Shown here in pieces: positions 1-6,408 of a stretch of DNA of 6,789 nucleotides; within the stretch, counting starts at the first letter, position 1; each line of letters opens with the position of its first letter. The notes beneath the pieces are model-generated. The model was not told the origin of the DNA and searched no databases. It saw only the letters and a program-made list of their open reading frames with translations. The stretch is from Holophaga sp. (GTDB taxonomy: Bacteria > Acidobacteriota > Holophagae > Holophagales > Holophagaceae). The position numbers and the translations under genes were made by a program. Location of the stretch: positions 1 through 6,789 of the forward strand of contig JARLGP010000027.1 of NCBI GenBank assembly GCA_031292735.1. The letters are read 5' to 3'.

Positions 1-16
1 CCGGAGCCCGGTAGAC

Positions 17-643
17 TTGGGCATGATGTTGCAGCCCTTGGCCCTGTCAGCCCTGCTCTCGGTGACCGCCCAGGTCCCGGCGGCGGCCCAGGCCCAGCGC
101 ACGGTGGTGTTCCTGGGCGACAGCCTCACCGCCGGCTACGGTCTGGCCCGCCAGGAGGCCTTCCCCAGCCTGCTGGAGGCCCGGATCCGCGCCGCCGGCC
201 TGGGCTGGAAGGTGGTCAATGCCGGCGTCAGCGGCGACACCAGCGCCGGCGCCCGGGCGCGCCTGGACTTCATCTACCGGCAAAAACCACAGCTGATCTT
301 TTTGTGCATCGGCTCCAACGACGGCCTGCGCGGCCTGCCCGTGGCCGAACTGGAGAAGAACCTCCGGGCCATCCTGGACCGGGCCCGCAGGGAGGGCACC
401 CGGGTGATCCTGGCCGGGGCCATGCTGCCGGAGAACTATGGCAAGGACTACCGGGAAGCGTTCCGGAGCCTGTTTCCCCGCCTGGCCAAGGAATACCGGC
501 TGCCGTTCCTGCCCTTCCTGCTGGAAGGCGTGGCCATGGCCCCCGGGCTCAACCAGGAGGACGGCATCCACCCCAACGCCGAAGGGGCGCGCCGGGTGGC
601 GGGCAACGTATGGAAGCTGCTGGAACCGGAACTGAAGCGCTGA
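17..643 (+). CDS. tesA: TesA-like periplasmic SGNH/GDSL esterase (thioesterase I / arylesterase family)
   Basis: Serine hydrolase of the SGNH fold, expected to hydrolyse acyl esters or acyl thioesters in the periplasm. All four family blocks are visible: GDSLTAGYG with nucleophile Ser36, NAGVSGDTS (oxyanion Gly70), GSND at 99-102 with Asn101, and DGIHPN with Asp182 and His185. Length (208 residues) matches E. coli TesA. Residues 1-26 are hydrophobic and end AAAQA, a signal-peptide-like end with cleavage near residue 26. The start is uncertain: TTG at 17 has GGAG at 3-6, ATG codons follow at 23 and 26, and the frame stays open to base 2 without a stop. The visible N-terminus has no basic residue, while the upstream open frame includes an Arg codon, so the true start may lie left of the window. 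Family assignment is firm; the natural substrate cannot be read from sequence. Confidence 0.9.
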   Translation: MGMMLQPLALSALLSVTAQVPAAAQAQRTVVFLGDSLTAGYGLARQEAFPSLLEARIRAAGLGWKVVNAGVSGDTSAGARARLDFIYRQKPQLIFLCIGSNDGLRGLPVAELEKNLRAILDRARREGTRVILAGAMLPENYGKDYREAFRSLFPRLAKEYRLPFLPFLLEGVAMAPGLNQEDGIHPNAEGARRVAGNVWKLLEPELKR

Positions 644-663
644 GCCGGGGCGGCGCTACAGGG

Positions 664-686
664 TCCCCGGCTGTTCGGACCGGGGA
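664..686 (+). terminator. Possible hairpin terminator after the esterase gene (weak)
   Basis: Arms TCCCCGG (664-670) and CCGGGGA (680-686) pair perfectly over 7 bp around a 9-base loop, 20 bases after the esterase stop. No T tract follows directly; the nearest T-rich run is at 719-725. It may be a 3' end stabiliser or a Rho-associated site rather than an intrinsic terminator. Confidence 0.25.
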
Positions 687-844
687 AGCGGGGGAGTGCG
701 TCAAAATTAATAAATTCTACTTTTTAAACCAGCTCCCGCCCGAACGGTCTTGGGCTGGGCACGCATGCCCGTATAGCCGCAAATAGCTCTAGATCATGGT
801 GTTTACCCGGGTGGCGGCCAAGCCCCGGCCGGGCGGGGGAACCT

Positions 845-872
845 TTGCCAAAAAATAATCACTTTATAGCAT
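845..872 (+). promoter_or_regulatory. Candidate sigma-70-type promoter for the Ig/NHL protein gene
   Basis: TTGCCA at 845-850 resembles a -35 box. TAGCAT at 867-872 (16 bp spacer), overlapping a TATAGC at 865-870, could serve as the -10 box. The segment lies in an AT-rich island just before the ribosome binding site, which would give a very short leader of about 15-20 bases. The -10 match is only partial, so this is a suggestion. Confidence 0.25.
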
Positions 873-884
873 AGCACGTTCAAT

Positions 885-898
885 CCGGAGCAGCCTTG
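885..898 (+). promoter_or_regulatory. Ribosome binding site deciding a TTG start
   Basis: CCGGAG at 885-890 precedes TTG at 896 by 5 bases. This supports TTG as the initiation codon, because it places Lys10 and Arg13 in front of the hydrophobic core and so completes a normal signal peptide. Starting at the next in-frame ATG (codon 18) would cut the signal peptide in half. Confidence 0.55.
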
Positions 899-2851
899 GT
901 CCATCCCACCTTTCCTTCGTTCAAGCCCTTGAGGGGCATCCTGCTTATGGCCCTGGCCACCGCCGGCGGCCTCGTTCACGCCCATGTCACCATGAGGTGC
1001 GAAGCGGTCTCGCTGCAATCCTGTGAGGTGTGCGCCATCACCGCATACAGCAGCCTTCCCGGGGACGCGGTGTGGGAATGGTCCATCCGCACCGGGGACG
1101 GGGGCGAATTCGTGGTGGCCACCCAGGGACCGAGGATCCTCTTCCGCGCGCCGACCGTGACCGCCCCCGCCATCTGCCATGTGCAGGCCCGGGTCAGGGA
1201 TGTCCCGGGGGAGCAGGGCGAATGCCCCATCGCGGTGGCGCCCAGGGGCGCGGTCATCGTCAGCAGCCGGAACGCCGTGCCTTCCGGGAAGACCTGCAGG
1301 CTCGAAGTGATCCATGGAGACGGGCTGCCCCATGTCTGGACCTGGTCCGTACGGGAGCCCCTCGGCGGAGCCTTCACGGGCATCCGCACGGGGGCGAGAA
1401 ATGTCTTCCAGGCCCCCACGGTCCTGATCCGGCAGACCGTGCACATCCAGGCCACGGATGCCGCCACGGGGGTGTCCGGGGTCTGCGCCCTCACGGTGCT
1501 GCCCCACCCCAAGGCACCCCAGGTGCTTTCGGAGCCCCGGGGCCCCATGGAACCCTACAAGGCAGCCCTGGTGCCGGCGATGACTCCATATGCGGATCTG
1601 CCCTTCTGCAACCACTATGGCCATTCCACCCATGACATCCATTTCGTGGACGATGTCCAGGCCGGCCCCCTGAACCAGTGCTATCTGGTGAATGACAGCC
1701 ACGGGATCCTGGTCGTGGCCGGGCCCGGCAGCGTGGCCCGGCTCCCCCTCCAGGGTCGCCTTGCAGCCGACATGCCATTCGCTTCGCCCGAGGCCTTTCC
1801 CAAGGTGGAATGCACCGCCCTGGCGGTCCGGGCCCCCGGAACCGCCCCGGACAAGCCCTGGCGCATGGTCGTGGCGCTGAGCACCCTCCCGCCGCGGCCC
1901 GAAGACCAGGTCAACGTCATCTGCGAGCTGGCCCCGGACGGCACGGTAACGCCCATCGCCGGCACCTGGGCGGCTTCAAAGGAGTTCATGAAGCCGGCGC
2001 GGGCCCTGGAGGCCAGCTTCGATCGCATCACCGGCCTCGCCCTGGATCGGGAGGGCAACCTGTTCGTGGCCGAGGGTGGGGAGAAGGCGGCGGGGATCCG
2101 GCGGATTTCCGGGGAGGGCCTGGTCACCCCGGTGACGTGCCTGGTGAAAGAACAACCCGGATGGTGGGGCGGGAACACCTGGAGCGGGGTCTGGATCGAT
2201 CCGCTGCCCAAAGGCCTCGTGCTGAACCCTGAGACGGGGGACATGTACACCAAGTACGGTCACGCCATCCGGCAAATCACCGCCAGCGGTGTGGTGACGA
2301 CGGTGCTTGGCGTTCCGAACCAGATCGTTTGCCTTTCCGAGAACGCCCTGGAGGGGGAAGTGGTCCCCCTGGGGACGGGGTGCCTGGCCAATCCCGAAGG
2401 CATGTATTTTCACAGGGGCATCCTCTACATCGCGGAGCGTGGCAATGGTTCCGTCCGGGCCTTCGATCCCGTCACCCGCACCCTCCGTGCCGTATTCGGA
2501 TACATGAAAAGCGAGAACCGATGGACCGGCGATGAGGACCGTTTATCCATGCCCTTGAGGGTGTTCTCGCCGGACTTGCCTATGGCGGATTGCGCGGCCT
2601 TCTCAGGTCCTCGGTTCCTGGCTGTCAACGGTGACATGGCCATGGTGGGCAGGAACAACGCCCTTGTGCGCATCGACCTTCCGGAAGGCTGGCTGGGGAC
2701 GGGCGCTGCCACCGCCGACGCTCCGCCCGCGCCGACGGCGGAATCCAAGGAGGAATCCAAGGAGGAAAAGCGGGAGGCGGGCCCGGCCGCCAGCGGGGCG
2801 CAGGCCCCCCATTCCTCCTCCTCGAGTTCTTGCTCGTCCAGTTCTTCCTAG
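896..2851 (+). CDS. Secreted protein with two Ig-like repeats, NHL-type beta-propeller and serine-rich C-terminus; function unknown
   Basis: Not a family I can name. Residues 1-29 form a signal peptide (Lys10, Arg13, hydrophobic 14-27, probable cleavage after VHA29). Residues 31-116 and 119-203 are two copies of an Ig-like beta-sandwich module sharing W-x-W-S, GG-x-F and F-x-APTV at an exact 88-residue offset. From about 225 to 595 there are NHL/propeller-like blades: a blade around LDREGNLFVAE (383-393), one with NPETGDMY (444-451) and one with NPEGMYF and LYIAERGNGSV (499-520). Residues 605-638 are an Ala/Pro and Glu/Lys linker, and 640-651 are serines plus Cys646. NHL propellers usually bind proteins or ligands; a role in surface binding or in sensing extracellular material is inference. 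Cysteines at 35, 43, 46, 94, 110, 134 and 197 suggest disulphides in the Ig part. The gene is probably monocistronic, with over 200 bp on each side. Confidence 0.8.
   Translation: MVHPTFPSFKPLRGILLMALATAGGLVHAHVTMRCEAVSLQSCEVCAITAYSSLPGDAVWEWSIRTGDGGEFVVATQGPRILFRAPTVTAPAICHVQARVRDVPGEQGECPIAVAPRGAVIVSSRNAVPSGKTCRLEVIHGDGLPHVWTWSVREPLGGAFTGIRTGARNVFQAPTVLIRQTVHIQATDAATGVSGVCALTVLPHPKAPQVLSEPRGPMEPYKAALVPAMTPYADLPFCNHYGHSTHDIHFVDDVQAGPLNQCYLVNDSHGILVVAGPGSVARLPLQGRLAADMPFASPEAFPKVECTALAVRAPGTAPDKPWRMVVALSTLPPRPEDQVNVICELAPDGTVTPIAGTWAASKEFMKPARALEASFDRITGLALDREGNLFVAEGGEKAAGIRRISGEGLVTPVTCLVKEQPGWWGGNTWSGVWIDPLPKGLVLNPETGDMYTKYGHAIRQITASGVVTTVLGVPNQIVCLSENALEGEVVPLGTGCLANPEGMYFHRGILYIAERGNGSVRAFDPVTRTLRAVFGYMKSENRWTGDEDRLSMPLRVFSPDLPMADCAAFSGPRFLAVNGDMAMVGRNNALVRIDLPEGWLGTGAATADAPPAPTAESKEESKEEKREAGPAASGAQAPHSSSSSSCSSSSS
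986..1504 (+). repeat. Two tandem Ig-like coding repeats, 264 bp period
   Basis: Protein-level tandem duplication in the Ig/NHL gene. Trp60-x-Trp62, Gly69-Gly70-x-Phe72 and Phe83-x-AlaProThrVal(85-88) in copy 1 recur at Trp148-x-Trp150, Gly157-Gly158-x-Phe160 and Phe171-x-AlaProThrVal(173-176) in copy 2, always 88 residues later. Outside these anchors the copies differ widely, so the duplication is old. Confidence 0.7.
2741..2764 (+). repeat. Two perfect 12-bp tandem repeats in the charged linker
   Basis: GAATCCAAGGAG occurs at 2741-2752 and again at 2753-2764, followed by a partial third unit. It encodes repeated Glu-Ser-Lys-Glu and keeps the frame, so slippage here would only lengthen or shorten the linker before the serine tail. 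Confidence 0.85.
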
Positions 2852-2942
2852 GAGGAGGGTCCGGGGATAGCCTGGTGGAAGAGATTGGGAAGGCCCCCAT
2901 CAAAAAGGCGCTGATCCCCGGGGAGGCCTGATGCACTCGTGG

Positions 2943-2969
2943 TAAAGTGACCACGATCATCGTGGATTG
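2943..2969 (+). promoter_or_regulatory. Candidate sigma-28 (FliA-type) promoter for the chemotaxis receptor gene
   Basis: TAAAGTGA at 2943-2950 matches 6 of 8 positions of the FliA -35 element TAAAGTTT. After exactly 11 bases comes GTGGATTG (2962-2969), which matches 4 of 8 positions of the -10 element GCCGATAA. The spacing is right and the downstream gene is of the class FliA commonly controls, but the -10 match is weak. A start near 2977 would leave a leader of just under 100 bases before the ATG at 3073. Confidence 0.3.
2951..2965. promoter_or_regulatory. Perfect 7+1+7 palindrome upstream of the receptor gene
   Basis: CCACGAT (2951-2957), one central base, ATCGTGG (2959-2965). A further TCGTGG lies at 2937-2942, so the left arm could instead pair upstream in a 6-bp hairpin with an 8-base loop. 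It sits inside the spacer of the promoter candidate, where a repressor operator would act. Binding protein unknown. Confidence 0.35.
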
Positions 2970-3060
2970 GGCCCCGATTCGCACCAGGAAGGCCTGGAAA
3001 ACGGTCCTGGCAGACGAAGCGGCCCATCTGAAAGAGTTAAACCTTTTGTCCGCATTCACC

Positions 3061-3075
3061 AGGGAGGGCTCCATG
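3061..3075 (+). promoter_or_regulatory. Ribosome binding site deciding the receptor start
   Basis: AGGGAGG at 3061-3067 lies 5 bases before ATG at 3073. The reading frame is open upstream to a GTG at 2947, but that extension has no domain signal, while the ATG gives the usual receptor N-terminus: a short amphipathic stretch (DNLKIGSRL) leading straight into the first membrane helix. Confidence 0.8.
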
Positions 3076-6000
3076 CAAGCCATCGACAACCTCAAGATCG
3101 GCTCCCGGCTCGTCTGCGGCTTCGCGGCCGCGGCCCTCATCGTCCTGCTGGAGGCCGGCTTCGCCTACTCCCTGGCGGGCAACGCCCGGCCCAGCGTCGT
3201 GGTCGCCGCCCTGGTGGGCGCGCTGCTGGTCCTGGTGCTGGGCATCGTGCTGGTTCGCAGCCTGACGGCTCCCCTGGCCGAGCTGCAGCGGATGACGAAG
3301 GAACTGTCCATGGGGCACCTGGGCCAGCGCGCGGGGCTGGACCGGAAGGACGAGCTCGGCGACCTGGGCCGCACGCTGGATGCCCTGGCCGAGGATCTCC
3401 AGACCCGCGTGGCGGGAACCCTCCAGCACATCGCGGCCGGCGACCTGACCACCCAGGTCCAGGCCCGGGACGCCCAGGACGAGCTGGCAGCCGCCCTGGT
3501 CCAGGTCACCGGGTCGCTCCAGAACCTGTGCACCGAAGCCCACCACCTGGCCCGGGAGGCCGCCGAAGGCCACCTGGCCGCCCGGGCCGACCTCACCGGC
3601 CATCCAGGGGAGTTCGGCAAGGTCGTGGAGGGTCTCAACCAGACCCTGGAGGCCGCGGCCTCCCCGCTGGGAGCGGCCCAGGCCGTCCTGGCCCGCCTGG
3701 TGGTCAACGACTACACGACCCAGATGACCGGAACCTTCCGGGGCGACTTCCAGTCCTTCGCCGACAGCGTCAACGGGGTCCGGGACCGGCTGCTGGGGGT
3801 CCAGAGCGTGTTCACCTGGATGGCCGAAGGCGACCTGAAGCAGATGGCCGTGCTCCGCAAGATCGGCCGCCGTTCCGAACAGGACAAGATCATGCCCGCC
3901 GCCCTGGCCATGGACGATGCGGTGGAAGGCCTGGAACAACAGATCCTGCTCATGGTCCAGGGCGTGCTGAACGGCGACCTGACCCTGCGCGGGGACGAAA
4001 CGGCCTTCCGGGGCACCTACCAGTCGATCATCAAAGGCATGAACCAGCTGATGGCGGCCACGGCGGCCCCGATTAACGAGGTGACGGCCACCCTGGAGCG
4101 CCTGACCATCAACGATTCCAAGGTCCGGGTGACCACGGAGTACAAGGGCATCTGGAACGACCTCAAGCAGGCCCTGAACCGTCAGGCCGGGCAAACCACT
4201 GCGATCGCCGAGCTGACCGAAGCTGTCGCCAAGGGCGACATTTCCAGACTGGGCTCCCTGCAGGCCATCGGCCGGCGCTGCGAGGACGACCGCCTCATGC
4301 CGGCCTTCATCATGATGATGGAGGCACTGAAGCGGCTCATCGAAGAGACCGCCATGGTCAGCCAGGCCGTCGTGGAGGGCCGCCTGAGCGCCCGCGCCGA
4401 TGTCACCCACCATCATGGGGAGTTCGCCAAGGTCGTGCAGGGCCTCAACCAGACCATGGAAGCGGTGGCCTCGCCCCTGGGAGCGGCCCAGGCCATCCTG
4501 GCCCGCCTGGCCGTCAATGACTACACCAACCAGATGACCGGAACCTTCCGGGGCGACTTCCAGTCCTTCGCCGACAGCGTCAACGTGGTCCGGGACCGGC
4601 TGCTGGGCGTCCAGAGCGTGTTCACCTGGATGGCGGAAGGGGACCTGAAGCAGCTGGACGGGCTCCGCAAGGTGGGCCGCCGTTCCGACCAGGACAAGAT
4701 CATGCCCGCCGCCCTGGCCATGGCCGAGGCCGTGGAAGGCATGGAACGCCAGATCCTGCTCATGGTCCAGGGCGCGCTGAACGGCGACCTGACCCTGCGC
4801 GGCGACGAAACCGCCTTCCGGGGAACCTACCGGGAAATCATCAAGGGCATGAACCAGCTGATGGCGACCACGGCGGCCCCGGTGAACGATGTGATGGCCA
4901 CCCTGGAGCGCCTGATGATCAACGATTCCAAGGTCCGGATGACCAAGGAATACCGGGGCATCTGGAACGACCTCAAGGAGGCCCTGAACCGGCTGGCCGG
5001 ACAAACGACGGCGACTGCCGAGCTGACGGAAGAGGTCGCCAAGGGCGACATCTCCAGGCTGGAAGCCCTGCGCGCCATCGGCCGGCGCTGCGAGGACGAC
5101 CGTCTCATGCCGGCCTTCATCATGATGATGGAGGCGCTGAAGCGGCTCATCGACGAGACCGCCATGCTCAGCCAGGCCGCCGTGGACGGCAAGCTGGCCA
5201 CCCGCGCCGACGCCACCCGCCACCAGGGCGAGTTCAGCAAGATCGTGCAGGGCATCAACGGGACCCTCGACCTGGTCATGGGGCCCATCAACGAGGTGCG
5301 CCAGGTCATGGCCGCCGTGGAGAAGGGCGACCTCGGCAGCCGGATCATCCCCGAGTACCGGGGCGATTTCCAGGCGCTCCGCACCGCCGTCAACAACACC
5401 GTGAGCGGGCTCAACGTGACGGTCGAAACCATGGTGCGGGTGCTGGAGGCGGCCGCCCGGGGCGACCTCACCGACCGGGTCAACGTGGATCTGCCGGGCG
5501 AGTTCAACCGCATGAAGGTGGCCGCCAACACCACCATCGACAAGCTGGCGGCCACCATCGGGGACGTGCTGGAAGCCTCCCGGAACATGGTCGCGGCGTC
5601 CGAGCAGGTGAGCGCCACCGCCCAGACCCTGAGCCAGGGCGCCTCCGAGCAGTCGGCCAGCGTCGAGGAGACCAGCGCCTCCATGGAGCAGATGACCGCC
5701 TCCATCGCCCAGAACAACGAGAACGCCAAGGTCACCGGCGAGATCGCCAAGAAGACCGCCCGGGAGACCGTGGAGGGGGGCCAGGCGGTGCGCGAGACGG
5801 TCACCGCCATGCAGCAGATCGCCAAGAAGATCGCCATCATCGACGAGATCGCCTACCAGACCAACCTGCTGGCCTTGAACGCCGCCATCGAGGCCGGCCG
5901 GGCCGGAGAGCACGGCAAGGGCTTCGCCGTGGTGGCCGCGGAAGTGCGCAAGCTGGCCGAACGCAGCCAGGTGGCCGCCGAGGAGATCAGCCAGCTGGCC

Positions 6001-6402
6001 AGCCACAGCGTCGGCCTGGCGGAGCGGGCCGGAACCCTCCTGGAGGCCATCGTCCCTTCGATCCAGAAGACGGCGGACCTGGTGGAGGAGATCACGGCCG
6101 CCTCGGAAGAGCAGAGTTCCGGTATGGGCCAGGTCGGCACCGCCATGAGCCATATCAGCCAGGCGGTCCAGCAGAATGCGGCCGCCTCGGAAGAGCTGGC
6201 CTCCACCTCCGAGGAAGTGAACGCGCAGTCCATGGAGCTCCAGGCCCTGATGGCCTTCTTCACCCTCGCCGAAGCCCCCGGGCAGCAGACGGGCGCCGCG
6301 CGAAAGCCTGCCCCCAGGGTCCCCGTCCCGGCGGCTGCCCTCACCCGGCACCCGCTGGGCCATGGAACCAAGCCCAGCCCTTCGGATTTCAGCCGGTTCT
6401 GA
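3073..6402 (+). CDS. Methyl-accepting chemotaxis protein with a membrane hairpin and a very long poly-HAMP array
   Basis: Chemoreceptor expected to control CheA through CheW at the inner membrane. Order: membrane helices at about 13-34 and 42-61 joined by a 7-residue loop, so there is no periplasmic ligand domain; a canonical HAMP at about 62-113 (Pro67, DELG 93-96); then further HAMP-like modules, 17 in all, anchored on G/N-D-type turns at 81, 123, 166, 212, 253, 301, 347, 388, 436, 482, 523, 571, 617, 658, 706, 752 and 797. The signalling domain is about 830-1064, with tip [16 protein letters not shown] (926-941), [10 protein letters not shown] (950-959) and candidate methylation pairs E859-Q860, E865-E866, E872-Q873, E1012-E1013, E1040-E1041 and E1047-E1048. 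By comparison with E. coli Tsr, each arm lacks one heptad (34H-like). A Pro/Ala-rich tail ends in DFSRF, a candidate CheR/CheB tether. At 1109 residues it is about twice the usual receptor length. Sensed signal unknown. Confidence 0.95.
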   Translation: MQAIDNLKIGSRLVCGFAAAALIVLLEAGFAYSLAGNARPSVVVAALVGALLVLVLGIVLVRSLTAPLAELQRMTKELSMGHLGQRAGLDRKDELGDLGRTLDALAEDLQTRVAGTLQHIAAGDLTTQVQARDAQDELAAALVQVTGSLQNLCTEAHHLAREAAEGHLAARADLTGHPGEFGKVVEGLNQTLEAAASPLGAAQAVLARLVVNDYTTQMTGTFRGDFQSFADSVNGVRDRLLGVQSVFTWMAEGDLKQMAVLRKIGRRSEQDKIMPAALAMDDAVEGLEQQILLMVQGVLNGDLTLRGDETAFRGTYQSIIKGMNQLMAATAAPINEVTATLERLTINDSKVRVTTEYKGIWNDLKQALNRQAGQTTAIAELTEAVAKGDISRLGSLQAIGRRCEDDRLMPAFIMMMEALKRLIEETAMVSQAVVEGRLSARADVTHHHGEFAKVVQGLNQTMEAVASPLGAAQAILARLAVNDYTNQMTGTFRGDFQSFADSVNVVRDRLLGVQSVFTWMAEGDLKQLDGLRKVGRRSDQDKIMPAALAMAEAVEGMERQILLMVQGALNGDLTLRGDETAFRGTYREIIKGMNQLMATTAAPVNDVMATLERLMINDSKVRMTKEYRGIWNDLKEALNRLAGQTTATAELTEEVAKGDISRLEALRAIGRRCEDDRLMPAFIMMMEALKRLIDETAMLSQAAVDGKLATRADATRHQGEFSKIVQGINGTLDLVMGPINEVRQVMAAVEKGDLGSRIIPEYRGDFQALRTAVNNTVSGLNVTVETMVRVLEAAARGDLTDRVNVDLPGEFNRMKVAANTTIDKLAATIGDVLEASRNMVAASEQVSATAQTLSQGASEQSASVEETSASMEQMTASIAQNNENAKVTGEIAKKTARETVEGGQAVRETVTAMQQIAKKIAIIDEIAYQTNLLALNAAIEAGRAGEHGKGFAVVAAEVRKLAERSQVAAEEISQLASHSVGLAERAGTLLEAIVPSIQKTADLVEEITAASEEQSSGMGQVGTAMSHISQAVQQNAAASEELASTSEEVNAQSMELQALMAFFTLAEAPGQQTGAARKPAPRVPVPAAALTRHPLGHGTKPSPSDFSRF
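3541..5262 (+). repeat. In-frame tandem duplication of an 810-bp (270-residue, six-HAMP) unit plus a partial third copy
   Basis: Unit 1 is about 3541-4350, unit 2 about 4351-5160, and a third start runs on to about 5262. Matching points are exactly 810 bp apart: 3661/4471, 3801/4611, 4281/5091. My hand alignment of 262 residues finds 41 differences (about 84% identity) and no gaps. Some stretches are identical at base level, for example 3721-3775 and 4531-4585. Each unit is itself two 135-residue halves: the GD turns at 253 and 388, and the IGRR motifs at 264 and 399, are 135 residues apart, again with no gaps. Confidence 0.93.
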
Positions 6403-6408
6403 AACCGG
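6393..6408. terminator. Small inverted repeat at the convergent gene ends
   Basis: CCGGTT (6393-6398) and AACCGG (6403-6408) pair perfectly around a 4-base loop that includes most of the receptor stop codon. No T tract follows on either strand, so it may only add to the larger hairpin that follows. Confidence 0.25.

Larger units (their letters stand above)
644..895. other. Intergenic region between the esterase and the Ig/NHL protein genes
   Basis: About 250 bp with no convincing gene on either strand. It contains two AT-rich islands (about 703-730 and 848-880) that stand out against the GC-rich surroundings, a GC-rich hairpin just after the esterase stop (listed separately), a second small perfect hairpin with arms GGGCA at 757-761 and TGCCC at 766-770 around a 4-base loop, and a GC-rich stretch at 808-840. 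I see no tRNA, no recognisable riboswitch core and no repeat array. The AT islands are the likely places for promoters. Confidence 0.6.

Noticed and set aside
47..571. Minus-strand open frame across the esterase gene
   Set aside because: The plus strand encodes all four SGNH blocks in order; the minus frame has no recognisable motif.
750..790. Possible cyclic-dinucleotide (GEMM) riboswitch because of an ACGCA near a GGGC/GCCC hairpin
   Set aside because: The conserved second ACGCA-AGCC half, the GNRA-type tetraloop and the paired arms of the GEMM fold are absent.
3008..3022. Sigma-54 promoter (TGGCAG upstream of the receptor)
   Set aside because: The required GC at the -12 element is missing at the correct distance.
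2947..3072. Upstream GTG start adding 42 residues to the receptor
   Set aside because: No Shine-Dalgarno before the GTG, no known receptor begins this way, the segment has weaker codon bias, and AGGGAGG fits the ATG at 3073.
3541..5262. CRISPR-like or mobile repeat explanation for the 810-bp periodicity
   Set aside because: The repeats are long, in frame, divergent at synonymous sites and encode HAMP-like modules; there are no spacers, terminal inverted repeats or target duplications.
3037..6363. Open frame of about 1100 codons antisense to the whole receptor gene
   Set aside because: It mirrors the receptor codon bias (high G/C third positions remove stops on the opposite strand), has no domain logic, and is rich in Gly, His and Leu as expected for a shadow.
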